In this document: piece by piece, positions 7,897 through 17,122 of the stretch | Layout of the letters: the number at the start of each line of letters is the position of its first letter | Position numbering within the stretch: the stretch's first letter is position 1 | DNA from: Chloroflexota bacterium | GTDB taxonomy: Bacteria > Chloroflexota > UBA6077 > FW602-bin22 > JAMCYS01 | Reading direction: 5' to 3' | Assembly (NCBI GenBank): GCA_023473795.1 | Contig: JAMCYS010000064.1 | Span: 1 to 42,577, forward strand | DNA: 42,577 nucleotides | Program-made: the position numbers and the translations under genes | The notes under the pieces: generated by a model | What the model was told of the DNA's origin: nothing | The model's input: the letters and a program-made list of their open reading frames with translations, nothing else | Database searches by the model: none

Positions 7897-9027
7897 ATGA
7901 TGACCAACCGCGAACGGATGCTGGCCATACTTGAAGGCAAGCCACCCGACCGCATACCCTGGGTGCCGCGCTTGCAGCTCTGGTACAACGCTCGCCAGAG
8001 CGAAGGCAACATGCCCGAACGCTACCGCGGTCTGTCGCTGCGGGAGATCGAACGCAGGCTGGGAATGGGCACGCCGGCGAGGGCTGGCAAAGTCTTCAAC
8101 ATTCGCCTCGTGGGGGTCGAGAAACACGAGACCGTCAAGGGGGGCGAGGTCTGCACCGAGTACCGAACGCCAATAGGCTGCGTCACCGAAGTCCGCACGC
8201 GTAGCGACCCGCTCGCCCCCTACGTCGAGAGCGGGCTGCTGCTCGAGTGCCCTATCAAGCGGGCCGAGGACTACCCGGTGATGGAGTACGTCGTCGAGCA
8301 CACGTACTATGAACCGGCCTACGAGGCTTATCTGGCCTACGAACGGGAGGTCGGCGAAGACGGCTATCCGCAGGTCGGCGTCGGCGATTGCCCCTTCCAT
8401 CATTTCTTGCTCAACCTCGTCGGCTACAACAGCGCCTATTTCCACCTTGTGGACTATCTGCCACAGGTCGAGCACCTGCTGTCGGTAATGGAAGGGGGCG
8501 AGATGGAGCGCCTCTGGCCGGTCGTGCTGGAGTCGCCCGCGCGCCTGCTGCGCCACGGCCAGCACTTCGATTCGCAGATGACCCCGCCCCACCTTTTCGC
8601 GCGCTACATCAAGCCTTACTACCAGAAGATCTCGCCCGCGCTGCACGCACGCGGCAAGGTTCTCGCCTACCACGCGGACGACGACTCGCAGGCTATCCTG
8701 TCGCTGATCAAGGAGTCGGGCTTCGACATGGCCGACTGCCTGGCCACCGCGCCGATGGTCACCCTCACCCTTCAGGAAGCGCGGAGGGCTTGGGGCAGCA
8801 ACGTGATCGTCTATGGCGGCGTGCCCTCAGTGCTGCTGGAGAAGTCGGCGATCAGCGACGAGGAATTCGAGTCGTATATGGCTAACGTGTTTCGCACAGT
8901 TGCCCCGGGCGACGCTTTCATCCTCGGGGTCTCGGACAACGTGATGCCCCGCTCACAGATCGAGCGGGTGGAGCTGGTCTCGCGCCTGGTCGAGGAGTGG
9001 GGCCGCTATCCGGTCTCGGTTCCCTAG
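7897..9027 (+). CDS. Uroporphyrinogen decarboxylase (URO-D) superfamily protein
   Basis: 376 residues from ATG 7897 (a second ATG at 7900 is equally possible; GGGAGG lies at 7876-7881). The opening M-T-N-R-E-R-M-L-A-I-L-E-G-K-P-P-D-R-I-P-W pattern is the hallmark of URO-D-like proteins outside heme synthesis. The C-terminal half has Y-H-A-D-D-D and Y-G-G-V-P-S barrel motifs. Relatives include corrinoid methyltransferases such as MtaA/CmuA and many uncharacterised catabolic proteins. With neighbouring oxidoreductase and isomerase genes, a catabolic role is more likely than porphyrin synthesis. An in-frame GTG at 7804 would add 31 poorly conserved-looking residues and is rejected. Confidence 0.85.
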   Translation: MMTNRERMLAILEGKPPDRIPWVPRLQLWYNARQSEGNMPERYRGLSLREIERRLGMGTPARAGKVFNIRLVGVEKHETVKGGEVCTEYRTPIGCVTEVRTRSDPLAPYVESGLLLECPIKRAEDYPVMEYVVEHTYYEPAYEAYLAYEREVGEDGYPQVGVGDCPFHHFLLNLVGYNSAYFHLVDYLPQVEHLLSVMEGGEMERLWPVVLESPARLLRHGQHFDSQMTPPHLFARYIKPYYQKISPALHARGKVLAYHADDDSQAILSLIKESGFDMADCLATAPMVTLTLQEARRAWGSNVIVYGGVPSVLLEKSAISDEEFESYMANVFRTVAPGDAFILGVSDNVMPRSQIERVELVSRLVEEWGRYPVSVP

Positions 9028-9101
9028 CGGCGGCACTACCTGGCCAAGGCCGATCCGGGCGGCCGGCCGGCACCCGGTCGTGTCCGAAGTAGGAGGCAAG
9101 A

Positions 9102-10139
9102 TTGCGCACGATCCGTACGGCCATTATCGGCGCTGGCGCCGTGGTCGAGATGTACCTGGAGCAGGGACTGCTCAGCCTGCGCGACGCGGGCGAGGTGGAG
9201 TTCGTGACCGCCTACTCGCGCACGCCCGAGAAGGCGGCTGCCCTGGCAGCCAGGACTGGCGCCGAACCGTGCACCGACCTTGACGCAGCGCTGGCCAATC
9301 CCGCGCTCGAGGCCGTCATCATCGCCACTCCGCACGCCTCGCACGCCCCCATCTGCCTGGCCGCGCTGAGCGCGGGCAAGCACGTGCTGGTGGAGAAGCC
9401 CATCGCCGAGCGTCTGGACGACGCGCGGGCCATGGTGCTGGCCGCCCGCCAGGCGGGGTTGACGCTCGCCGTCTTCGAGAACTTCCGCTTTGCCGAACCC
9501 TTCCTCAAGGCCCGGCAGTGTGTAGAGGCAGGAGATATTGGCGACCTGGTGGGCGTGCTGGGCCAGCGGTTCGTCTACCTGGCGGGCGCCTGGACCACCA
9601 GCAACTGGCGGGCTCAACTGGACGGGGGCGGGATCGTGATCGACCAGCTGTGCCATTACGTGGCGGCCCTCCGCCTGATCGTCGGCCAGAAGATCACCCA
9701 GGTCAGCGCGCTCACGAGCCGCTGCCGGTCCGACTTTGCGGCCGAGGATACCCTGGCGGTCAATCTGCGCTTTGACTCCGGCCTGATGGGACAGATCTTC
9801 CTCAGCTGGGCCTCACGGGCCGATCTCGAACCGGAGGTGCGCGTCTACGGGACGGACGGCAGTCTGGACGTATATCGCTGGCCGGATGGCCGGGTGACCC
9901 TGCGCGGCGCCAACCTGCCGGACGGCCCGCGGGTGCTGGTGCCACGCTCCGACTTCCTCTGCCACCCGCAGACGTTTCGCGAATTCTTCACCGCCGTGCG
10001 GGAGCGGCGGGAGCCGGTCTCTTCGGGGTTGGAGGGCTGGCGGGATCTGGCGGTAGTTGAGGCAGCGCGACGTTCGGCGCTTGGCGGCCGCTTGGAGCCG
10101 GTGGAGGACTTCGCACCGTCAGGGGACGGTGCGCGATGA
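9102..10139 (+). CDS. Gfo/Idh/MocA family NAD(P)-dependent oxidoreductase
   Basis: 345 residues, TTG start at 9102 with AGGAGG at 9091-9096. The N-terminal Rossmann fold shows A-I-I-G-A-G-A-V, the A-T-P-H-A-S-H strand end and the diagnostic E-K-P-I-A motif (Lys-Pro of the active site, about residue 107). The C-terminal alpha/beta domain follows. Family members oxidise or epimerise sugars, inositols and related polyols. It overlaps the next gene by 4 bases (ATGA), so the pair is translationally coupled; such oxidoreductase/isomerase pairs often act on one sugar-like substrate. Confidence 0.9.
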   Translation: MRTIRTAIIGAGAVVEMYLEQGLLSLRDAGEVEFVTAYSRTPEKAAALAARTGAEPCTDLDAALANPALEAVIIATPHASHAPICLAALSAGKHVLVEKPIAERLDDARAMVLAARQAGLTLAVFENFRFAEPFLKARQCVEAGDIGDLVGVLGQRFVYLAGAWTTSNWRAQLDGGGIVIDQLCHYVAALRLIVGQKITQVSALTSRCRSDFAAEDTLAVNLRFDSGLMGQIFLSWASRADLEPEVRVYGTDGSLDVYRWPDGRVTLRGANLPDGPRVLVPRSDFLCHPQTFREFFTAVRERREPVSSGLEGWRDLAVVEAARRSALGGRLEPVEDFAPSGDGAR

Positions 10140-10966
10140 GACTCGCCTGTTCTTCTTACTCGTTTCCGCTGCTCACGCTGGAACAATCGGCGCAGCTGGC
10201 AGCTATGCTGGGCTTCCGGTTTCTGGACTTGGGCACCCAGCCGGGCAAGACCGTCTGCCTGGCGCCGGCCGAGGTCGAGGCCGACCCGGGGGGCGTCGCG
10301 GACCGGCTGCTGCGCATCGCCGAGCTCTGGGGGCTCGGCTATCCCGATCTGTTCACCGTCCTCGCCGAGCCGCTGAACTCACCTTCGCTCGCGGCGCGCC
10401 AGGCCAACGGGGAGCGCTTTGCCGCCCATTTGCGCCTCTGCCGCCAGGCCGGCATCGCCGGGCTTACTCTGATGCCCGGGCCACTGTGGCCGGACCTTGG
10501 CTACGAACGCTCATTGCGCTTCTGCGCCGAGGAGCTTTCGCGACTGCTGGCTTGGGCCGGCGAGGCGGACGTGCGTCTGTCAATCGAGGCTCACGCCGAG
10601 TCGATCGTCGAGGACCCAGAGCGCGCCCTGGAGCTACTGCAGCGGGTGCCTGGGCTGAAGCTTACGCTCGACTACGCGCACTTCGTCTACCTTGGCGTGC
10701 CCACGGCGCGGGTGCACGAGTTGCTGCCCTATGCGGCTCACTGCCACGCCCGCCAGGCCGCCCGCGGCCAGATGCAGGCTATCTGGCAGGAGGGGGAGAT
10801 CGACTTCGAGGACGTGGTCGGGCGTCTAGCCGCCAGGGGTTACCGGGGCTTCGTCAGTCTCGAGTACGTCTGGGCCGAGCGCTGGGGCAACAACCGCCTC
10901 GACACGTTGTCGGAGACGATACTGTTGCGCGACCGTCTGCTGCGGTCGCCCCACGTCGAATTGTAA
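10136..10966 (+). CDS. Sugar phosphate isomerase/epimerase (xylose isomerase-like TIM barrel)
   Basis: 276 residues from ATG 10136, overlapping the oxidoreductase gene. The sequence reads as an AP-endonuclease-2/xylose-isomerase-like barrel: L-A-C-S-S-Y-S-F-P at the start, S-I-E-A-H-A-E-S (metal Glu) in the middle, L-T-L-D-Y-A-H-F (metal Asp/His), H-C-H-A-R-Q, and S-L-E-Y-V near the C-terminus. These proteins isomerise or epimerise keto-sugars, inosose or hydroxypyruvate-type compounds using a divalent metal. Substrate unknown. Confidence 0.87.
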   Translation: MRLACSSYSFPLLTLEQSAQLAAMLGFRFLDLGTQPGKTVCLAPAEVEADPGGVADRLLRIAELWGLGYPDLFTVLAEPLNSPSLAARQANGERFAAHLRLCRQAGIAGLTLMPGPLWPDLGYERSLRFCAEELSRLLAWAGEADVRLSIEAHAESIVEDPERALELLQRVPGLKLTLDYAHFVYLGVPTARVHELLPYAAHCHARQAARGQMQAIWQEGEIDFEDVVGRLAARGYRGFVSLEYVWAERWGNNRLDTLSETILLRDRLLRSPHVEL

Positions 10967-11007
10967 GCCTTGTACCTTAGACACCGGAAAAGGAGCAGAA
11001 GACGGCG

Positions 11008-12384
11008 ATGGATGCCAAGACCACGCGCACCCAGGAATACGCCGAACTGATTCAGCACTACATCGTGGACTTCCGCCAGATGGCGGAGTTCTGCCAGGAC
11101 CCTCTTGTGATGAAGACGGCCGAGGGCATTCGCTACCAGGACGTCGACGGACGCACCTGGCTCGACGGCATCTCGGGGGTCTTCGTCGTCAACACGGGTC
11201 ACGGCAACCAGTTCGTGCTGGACGCGATCAAGGCGGCGCTAGACAACAAGCTGACCTTCTCGGCCCCGCTGCACTCGACCAACGTCTACGCGCTCGAACT
11301 GGTTAGACTGCTGCTGGGCCTCCTGCCGGAGCACCTGACCGTGCTGAAGTTCTGCTCCGAGGGGTCGGTGGCGACCGAGATGGCGATGAAGATGGCCCGC
11401 CAGTACCATCAGCAGACCGGCAAGCCGCGCAAGCACAAGGTCATTTCCCGCTATCTCTCCTTCCACGGGGTGACGGCGGATGCCCAGGCCGCTTCGGGCC
11501 TCTACTCCCGCAAAGCCCCCTTCGAGCCGGGCCCGCCCGGCCACGTGCACGTCGCGCCCCACTACTGCTACCACTGTCCCTACGGGTTGGCCTATCCCGC
11601 CTGCGACGTGCTCTGTGCGCGTTTTGCGGAGCAGATCATCGAGTGGGAGGGGCCAGAGACCGTATCGGCCTTCATCGCCGACCCGGTGATGTTCAACGCC
11701 GGCGTGCTGGCGCCACCCAAGGAGTACTTCCCGATCATCCGCAGCATCTGTGACAAGTACGACGTGCTGCTGATCTACGACGAGATCATCACCGGCTTCG
11801 GGCGCACGGGAGCGATGTTCGCCGCCGACACCTACCAGACGGTCCCCGACATTCTGGTGATGGGCAAGGGCATCACGGGCGGCTACGCGCCGCTGGCGGG
11901 GATGGCCATCCGCGACCGGGTCGCCGCCGCCTTCTGGGGCGAGCTGGGCCAGGAGTTCGCCGACGGGCACACCTACGGCGGCAACCCGATCGCCTGCGCC
12001 GCCGCCCACGCCAACATCACCTACCTGTTGCAGAACGACGTCATCGCCCACGGCCGCCAGATGGGCGACCACCTCATGGAGCGGCTGCGGGGCCTCTACA
12101 AGTACCGCTCGGTCGGCGACGTCCGGGGGCAGAACCTGCTCGTCGGCGTGGAGTTCGTCAAGGATCGAGCGACGCGGGAGCCCTTCCCAGCGGCGGCCAA
12201 GCCAGCCAAGCTGGTCGAGCGGCTGGCGCGGGAGAAGGGGCTGATACTGCGAGCCAACCCCGAGTGGTTCTGCGTGGCCCCGCCGCTGATCATCGCCAAG
12301 CAGGACATCGACGTGATCGCGGATATCCTCGACCGCTGCGTTGGCGAAGCAGAAGCCGAGCTGGCGGCGGCCGGTTACCTGTAG
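11008..12384 (+). CDS. Class III (omega) aminotransferase, PLP-dependent
   Basis: 458 residues. Class III fold with the cofactor Asp in L-L-I-Y-D-E-I-I-T-G-F-G-R-T-G (Asp258-Glu259) and the Schiff-base lysine in V-M-G-K-G-I-T-G-G (Lys287). A short cysteine-rich insertion at 187-203 (C-x-x-C-P, then P-x-C-x-x-x-C) sits in the large domain; similar insertions occur in a subgroup of omega-transaminases and may bind metal or form disulfides. The enzyme moves an amino group between an amine or beta/omega-amino acid and a 2-oxoacid. It lies 41 bases after the isomerase, with an AAAGGAG site near 10988. Confidence 0.9.
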   Translation: MDAKTTRTQEYAELIQHYIVDFRQMAEFCQDPLVMKTAEGIRYQDVDGRTWLDGISGVFVVNTGHGNQFVLDAIKAALDNKLTFSAPLHSTNVYALELVRLLLGLLPEHLTVLKFCSEGSVATEMAMKMARQYHQQTGKPRKHKVISRYLSFHGVTADAQAASGLYSRKAPFEPGPPGHVHVAPHYCYHCPYGLAYPACDVLCARFAEQIIEWEGPETVSAFIADPVMFNAGVLAPPKEYFPIIRSICDKYDVLLIYDEIITGFGRTGAMFAADTYQTVPDILVMGKGITGGYAPLAGMAIRDRVAAAFWGELGQEFADGHTYGGNPIACAAAHANITYLLQNDVIAHGRQMGDHLMERLRGLYKYRSVGDVRGQNLLVGVEFVKDRATREPFPAAAKPAKLVERLAREKGLILRANPEWFCVAPPLIIAKQDIDVIADILDRCVGEAEAELAAAGYL

Positions 12385-12401
12385 GCGAGGCGGGTGGAGT
12401 G

Positions 12402-13874
12402 ATGGCTGAACGGACACTTACCGCGGGCGTCGCCAGGGCCAACATCACGCCGCCAGTTGGCATCCATCTCGTCGGCTATATCCTGCGAGTCGAGCCGGCG
12501 GTTGGCGTCGACCAGGATCTGTACGCGACCGTGCTCGTGCTGGCTGATGGGCGGGCAAAGGTGGCCATCGTCGACTGCGATCTGGCCGTCTTCACCGTCG
12601 ACAGGGCAGATGCCGTGCGAGAGAGGATCGCGGCGGCGATCGGCACCCCTCGCAGCCACGTGCTGCTGGCCTGCAGTCATACTCATAACGGCCCACCGAC
12701 CGGCATCTGGGATTTTGGGCCGACGACGGGCCCCGTGGAGCAGGCCTACGTCGCCGCTCTCGACCACTACCTAGTGGGGGCCGCCGTTACCGCCGACCAT
12801 AGCCGCCGACCGGCCCGGGTAGGAGCTGGCCTGGGCCACTGCGACATCGCCATCAATCGCATAGAGGAACTGCCCGACGGCACCATGGTCCTGGGTCAGA
12901 ACCCCGACGGTCCTACCGATCACGGCGTAGGCGTGGTACGCATAGACGGGCTGGACAGACGGCCCATCGCGGCGATCGTCAACTATCAGGCCCATCCAGT
13001 CGTCCTCGGTCCTGAGCCGTTGCTCATTAGCCCAGACTACCCGGGCGTCGTGCGCCGGGTGGTCGAGCAGGCGACGGGGGCGACCTGCCTCTACCTGATG
13101 GGAGCAGCAGGCGACCAGATGCCGAGAACGGCCTGGACCGAGGACCAGGCGGCGGTGCGCCGTGTGGGAGGCATACTGGGCCACGAGGCGGCCAAGGTAT
13201 TCCTCGGCATTGAGACCCGCCCCCTGGAGACGAGGAAACGGCGCGTTAGGTCGCTGGCCGAAGTGTTGGTCTACGAGGAGCACGAGGTTCCGGGTCAGGG
13301 GGGCACGTTGCTGGGAGCGGCAGAGCGCCGCGTCGCCTTGCCCCTGGTGCCAGCACCCAACTTGGGAGAGGCACAGCGGGTGCTCGAGGAGACAACCGCG
13401 GAGGTGGAACGGGCGCGGCAAGCGGACTCCTCCGCTCGCACGCTGCATCTCGGCAGTCTCGAGTTGAACTGGGCCCGGAGGCTCGTCGCGCTGGCGGAGT
13501 CAGGCCCTACCGACCGAACGGTCGAGGCCTCCATACAGGCGCTGCGTCTCGGCGATATCGCCATAGTCACCGCACCCGGCGAGGCCTTTGTCCGCATGGG
13601 TCTGGACGCCAAGGCTCGCTCGCCGCTGCCGCATACCCTCTACGCAGCCTACGCCAATGGCGTCGTCAGCTACATACCGACCGCCGACCAGTATCCCAAG
13701 CCCGGCCAGCGCCGGCTGACGCCTGATGGCATCAACTTCAAGGGGACCTTGCTCACGCCGCTGGCGCCGGAGTGCGCTGAACTGGTCGTGAACACCGGCG
13801 TCGGGCTGTTGCGCGGACTCATCGAAGAGCAAGACCAATCGCCAGGCGTCAGAGAGGAAGGAGCGCGGAGCTAA
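12402..13874 (+). CDS. Neutral/alkaline nonlysosomal ceramidase-like hydrolase
   Basis: 490 residues from ATG 12402 (GGTGGAG just upstream, 17 bases after the aminotransferase stop). The N-terminal domain matches the neutral ceramidase family: G-x-A-x-x-N-I-T-P-P-x-G opening, the zinc-site motif C-S-H-T-H-N-G-P, and a later N-Y-Q-A-H-P segment. True ceramidases cut the amide of N-acyl sphingosine; most bacterial short homologues are uncharacterised and lack a signal peptide, as here. An amidase-type reaction on an imported compound is the inference. An in-frame GTG at 12264 would overlap the aminotransferase by 121 bases and is rejected. Confidence 0.8.
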   Translation: MAERTLTAGVARANITPPVGIHLVGYILRVEPAVGVDQDLYATVLVLADGRAKVAIVDCDLAVFTVDRADAVRERIAAAIGTPRSHVLLACSHTHNGPPTGIWDFGPTTGPVEQAYVAALDHYLVGAAVTADHSRRPARVGAGLGHCDIAINRIEELPDGTMVLGQNPDGPTDHGVGVVRIDGLDRRPIAAIVNYQAHPVVLGPEPLLISPDYPGVVRRVVEQATGATCLYLMGAAGDQMPRTAWTEDQAAVRRVGGILGHEAAKVFLGIETRPLETRKRRVRSLAEVLVYEEHEVPGQGGTLLGAAERRVALPLVPAPNLGEAQRVLEETTAEVERARQADSSARTLHLGSLELNWARRLVALAESGPTDRTVEASIQALRLGDIAIVTAPGEAFVRMGLDAKARSPLPHTLYAAYANGVVSYIPTADQYPKPGQRRLTPDGINFKGTLLTPLAPECAELVVNTGVGLLRGLIEEQDQSPGVREEGARS

Positions 13875-13966
13875 GCGACTCGCCCCCGCTCAAGCCCGAG
13901 AGCGTCACCCAGGCGATTGTCTATCCTTGTAATGAACTTCGGTAGCCCACAGGACGGGAGGTTTGC

Positions 13967-14938
13967 ATGTCCGATCCAAGTACCGAGATGCTTGCCCGCA
14001 TGTACTACACGATGGGGCTGATCAGGGATTTCGAGAACAAGGCGGCCGAGCTGTTCACCCGGGGCATCCTGGCCAAGGGTGGGGTGCACTCCTCCGTGGG
14101 GCAGGAAGCCGTAGCCACCGGGGTGGGGCTGTCCCTTCGGGGTGACGACTGGATAAGCAGCACCCACCGCGGGCACGGCCACCATCTAGCCAAGGGCGCC
14201 GACCCGCGCCGGCTCATGGCAGAGCTCCTGGCAAAGGACGCCGGCTATTGCCGGGGTAGAGGCGGCTCGATGCACGTGGCAGCCTTCGAGATCGGCAGTC
14301 TGGGAGCCTATGCGATGGTGGGTGAAGGCGTACCGATAGCCGTAGGGGCGGCACTCGCAGAGAAGATGAAGGGTACCGATCGGGTAGCAGTCCCCTTCCT
14401 GGGAGACGGGGCTCTGGGACAGGGCGTGGTGCACGAATCGTTCAACCTCGCCTCCGTCTGGCGATTGCCGGTGGTCTTCGCAGTTGAGCGCAACGGCATC
14501 GCCGTCTCCACACGCTGCGACCAAATGGTAGCGCCAAGTACGCGCCTCGCCGAGCTAGCTCAAGCCTACGGTCTGCGGTACTACGGAGTGGACGGCCAGG
14601 ACGTGCTTGCCGTCCACGATGCGGCCGGGCGGGCGGTGGCGGCTGCCAGGTCAGGGCAGGGACCGGCGCTCCTGGATTGCCGCACCTACAGGTTCGAGGG
14701 CCACTACGCCAGCGAGCCGCAGGTCTATCGCCGTCGGGAGGAGATAGACGAAATGCGGCGGACCCAAGATCCAATCGCCCATTTCGAAGCCTACCTTCTG
14801 GATAGTGGTTTGTTTTCGACTGCCGACCTCGAAGCGCTGCGGCGCCGTAGTGCGGAGGTAGTCGAAGACGCCGCGGAGTTCGCCCAGACATCGCCTGAGC
14901 CAGATCCGAGCACATACGCGGAGTACGTCTATGCATAA
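13967..14938 (+). CDS. 2-oxoacid (pyruvate/acetoin-type) dehydrogenase E1 component, alpha subunit
   Basis: 323 residues, ATG at 13967 with GGGAGG about 8 bases ahead. Thiamin diphosphate-binding motif G-D-G-A-L-G-Q-G ... E-R-N is present (~residues 145-175) as are H-R-G-H-G-H and R-G-G-S-M-H, typical of PDH/AcoA alpha subunits. It forms an alpha2beta2 E1 with the next gene's product and decarboxylates a 2-oxoacid (or cleaves acetoin), passing the acyl group to lipoate. The stop overlaps the beta-subunit start by 8 bases, so both are coupled. Confidence 0.93.
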   Translation: MSDPSTEMLARMYYTMGLIRDFENKAAELFTRGILAKGGVHSSVGQEAVATGVGLSLRGDDWISSTHRGHGHHLAKGADPRRLMAELLAKDAGYCRGRGGSMHVAAFEIGSLGAYAMVGEGVPIAVGAALAEKMKGTDRVAVPFLGDGALGQGVVHESFNLASVWRLPVVFAVERNGIAVSTRCDQMVAPSTRLAELAQAYGLRYYGVDGQDVLAVHDAAGRAVAAARSGQGPALLDCRTYRFEGHYASEPQVYRRREEIDEMRRTQDPIAHFEAYLLDSGLFSTADLEALRRRSAEVVEDAAEFAQTSPEPDPSTYAEYVYA

Positions 14939-15917
14939 GGCGACTTACAAGGAGGCCATCAGGGAGGGCCTGGCGGAGGAGATGCGCCGAGACTCATCCG
15001 TCTTTCTCCTGGGAGAGGACATCGGCCTGCACGGTGGCGCGTTCGGTCTTACCAAGGGCCTATTCGCCGAGTTCGGACCCGAGAGGGTCAGAGACACGCC
15101 AATTTCGGAGAGCATAATCGCCGGTGCGGCGCTGGGATCGGCGGTCGCGGGTTTGCGTCCCGTCGCCGAGATGATGTTCGGCGACTTCTCGGCAATCGCC
15201 TACGACCAGATCGTCAACGCCGCCGCCAAAGCGCGCTTCCAGTTCGGTGGCCAGTGCAAAGCGCCGATGGTAGTACGTATGCCAGTGGGGGCCCTGTCCT
15301 GGAAAAGCGCCGGAGTAGTGCACTGCCAGAGTGTGGACAACTGGTACGTGCAGGTGCCTGGCCTCAAGGTCGTTCTACCCAGCACGCCTTACGACGCCAA
15401 GGGGCTCCTCAAGTCGGCCATCCGCGACGACAACCCGGTCATCTTCCTCGAGCACAAGGCGCTATACGAGTATCAGGATGAGGTTCCCGACGAAGACTAC
15501 GTCGTTCCTCTCGGGGTCGCCGACGTGAAGCGCCGGGGTTCGACCTGCACGGCCGTCACCAGCGGCAAGATGGTGCATTTCGCTCTGAAAGCGGCACTGG
15601 AGTTGGCCAAAGAGGGCATCGAACTGGAGGTGATCGACATCCGCACGCTCAAGCCCTTGGACGAAGAGACGATTTTCGCCTCGGTGCGCAAGACCCATCA
15701 TGCGGTGGTGATACACGAGGGGCATCGCACCGGTGGGCTCGCCGCCGACTGGGGGATGCGCATCTACACTGGATGCCTCGACTGGCTCGACGCGCGCATC
15801 GGCTGGGTTGCCGCCCACGACGTGCCAATACCCTACAACGACGGCCTGGAAAAGAAGGTGCTTCCCCAGCCCGCCGACATCTTGGCGGCCGTACGAGAGA
15901 CCTGCGGGGCGGCGTGA
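14931..15917 (+). CDS. 2-oxoacid dehydrogenase E1 component, beta subunit
   Basis: 328 residues from ATG 14931. Standard transketolase-like beta subunit: G-E-D-I-G-L-H-G-G-A-F near the N-terminus, D-T-P-I-S-E-S with the TPP-activating Glu (~residue 60), and the C-terminal transketolase domain with V-I-D-I-R-T-L-K-P-L-D. Length is normal. It is followed after 3 bases by the E2 gene. Whether the complex acts on pyruvate, branched-chain oxoacids or acetoin is not decidable from these motifs. Confidence 0.93.
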   Translation: MHKATYKEAIREGLAEEMRRDSSVFLLGEDIGLHGGAFGLTKGLFAEFGPERVRDTPISESIIAGAALGSAVAGLRPVAEMMFGDFSAIAYDQIVNAAAKARFQFGGQCKAPMVVRMPVGALSWKSAGVVHCQSVDNWYVQVPGLKVVLPSTPYDAKGLLKSAIRDDNPVIFLEHKALYEYQDEVPDEDYVVPLGVADVKRRGSTCTAVTSGKMVHFALKAALELAKEGIELEVIDIRTLKPLDEETIFASVRKTHHAVVIHEGHRTGGLAADWGMRIYTGCLDWLDARIGWVAAHDVPIPYNDGLEKKVLPQPADILAAVRETCGAA

Positions 15918-15920
15918 GAG

Positions 15921-17111
15921 ATGGCAGCGGAAGTCGTAATGCCCCGCCTAACGTACGAGATGCGCGAGGCGCGAATCATAGCCTGGCTCAAAGAGGAAGG
16001 CGAGGCGGTGAAACCGGGGGATGACCTACTCGAGGTAGAGACCGACAAGGCCACGGTCACGGTCCAGGCGGAGGTTGCCGGGGCTTTGCAGCGGATCCTT
16101 TTCCAGGCCGGCGAGGTGGCGCCGATAGGGGCAGTCCTGGCGCTCGTCGGCACAGCCGACGAAACCGCCGAGTCTGTGACTATCTCCGCGAGTGGAACGT
16201 CGAGTCCACCGGCTGCTGGCCAACAGGCAGTATCCGAGAAGCCCTCGAATGCGATGACAGAATGGCCGTCTGGCCAGGAGCCCGGAAAGCGAGTGGTGGC
16301 CAGCCCGATTGCGAAGAGGCTGGCCCAGCAATATGGCCTCGACTTATCAACGCTGCGCGGCACTGGGCCGGGCGGAAGGATCGTCGAGGCCGACATCGAG
16401 GGCGAACTCGCCCGACGCCAGCCAGCAACCTCGCCCGAGTTCGTAGACTTCGAACTGACCCGGCTGCAGAAGGTGAGCGGGGAGCGGCTGGCCCAGTGCC
16501 AGCGAGATGTGCCCCAGTTCGCGCTCGAAGTGCAGGTGGACATGGGGCGAGCTGCCGACTTGCGCGCGCGGAGCGACCGAGACTGCGGCTACCGGCCCTC
16601 CTTCACCAGCATCATCGGTCGAGCGGTGGCGCTGGCGCTGGTCGATCAGCCTGAACTAAACTCCGCCTTCGTGGAGGGCAAGCGACGCCAGTTCTCGGCG
16701 ATCGACCTGGGGTTCGCACTGGCCCTGCCGGCAGGTCTCATCGTGCCTGTCGTAAGGCAGGCGAACAGCCTTCATTTGAAGGAGCTCGACTCGCGCCTTC
16801 GCGAGCTGACTGCACGGGCTGGGGCCGGGGAGCTGCGAGCCGAGGACTGGAGAGACGGAACGTTCACCATCTCCAATCTGGGCATGTACGGTGTCGACGC
16901 TTTCCAGTCCATCATCAACCCCCCGCAGGCAGCTATCCTTTCCGTGGGTCGAGTGCGCGAGACCGTCTGTGCCAGGGAGGGAATGATATGCATCAAGCCG
17001 ACCGTGACCCTTCGTTTGACACTGGATCATCGGATTCTGGATGGGGTAGCCGGCGCCCGCTTCCTGGCCTTGGTCAGGACGCTGGTCGAGAACGCTGACA
17101 CCCTTACGTAG
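15921..17111 (+). CDS. Dihydrolipoamide acyltransferase (E2) of a 2-oxoacid dehydrogenase
   Basis: 396 residues. One lipoyl domain (1-77) with the lipoylated lysine in E-T-D-K-A (Lys43); a flexible Ser/Ala/Pro linker (~85-120); a peripheral-subunit-binding domain (~123-160: V-A-S-P-I-A-K-R-L-A then G-T-G-P-G-G-R-I); and the catalytic CAT domain ending in D-H-R-I-L-D-G (His370, Asp374). It forms the core of the E1-E2-E3 complex. An E3 dihydrolipoamide dehydrogenase gene is absent from the window, so E3 would be shared with another complex. Confidence 0.93.
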   Translation: MAAEVVMPRLTYEMREARIIAWLKEEGEAVKPGDDLLEVETDKATVTVQAEVAGALQRILFQAGEVAPIGAVLALVGTADETAESVTISASGTSSPPAAGQQAVSEKPSNAMTEWPSGQEPGKRVVASPIAKRLAQQYGLDLSTLRGTGPGGRIVEADIEGELARRQPATSPEFVDFELTRLQKVSGERLAQCQRDVPQFALEVQVDMGRAADLRARSDRDCGYRPSFTSIIGRAVALALVDQPELNSAFVEGKRRQFSAIDLGFALALPAGLIVPVVRQANSLHLKELDSRLRELTARAGAGELRAEDWRDGTFTISNLGMYGVDAFQSIINPPQAAILSVGRVRETVCAREGMICIKPTVTLRLTLDHRILDGVAGARFLALVRTLVENADTLT

Positions 17112-17122
17112 AGGTGACCGGA

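Noticed and set aside
11559-11620. Cys-rich insertion of the aminotransferase as an unusual iron-sulfur fusion
   Set aside because: Similar four-Cys insertions occur in a known subgroup of class III aminotransferases; there is no evidence of a cluster.
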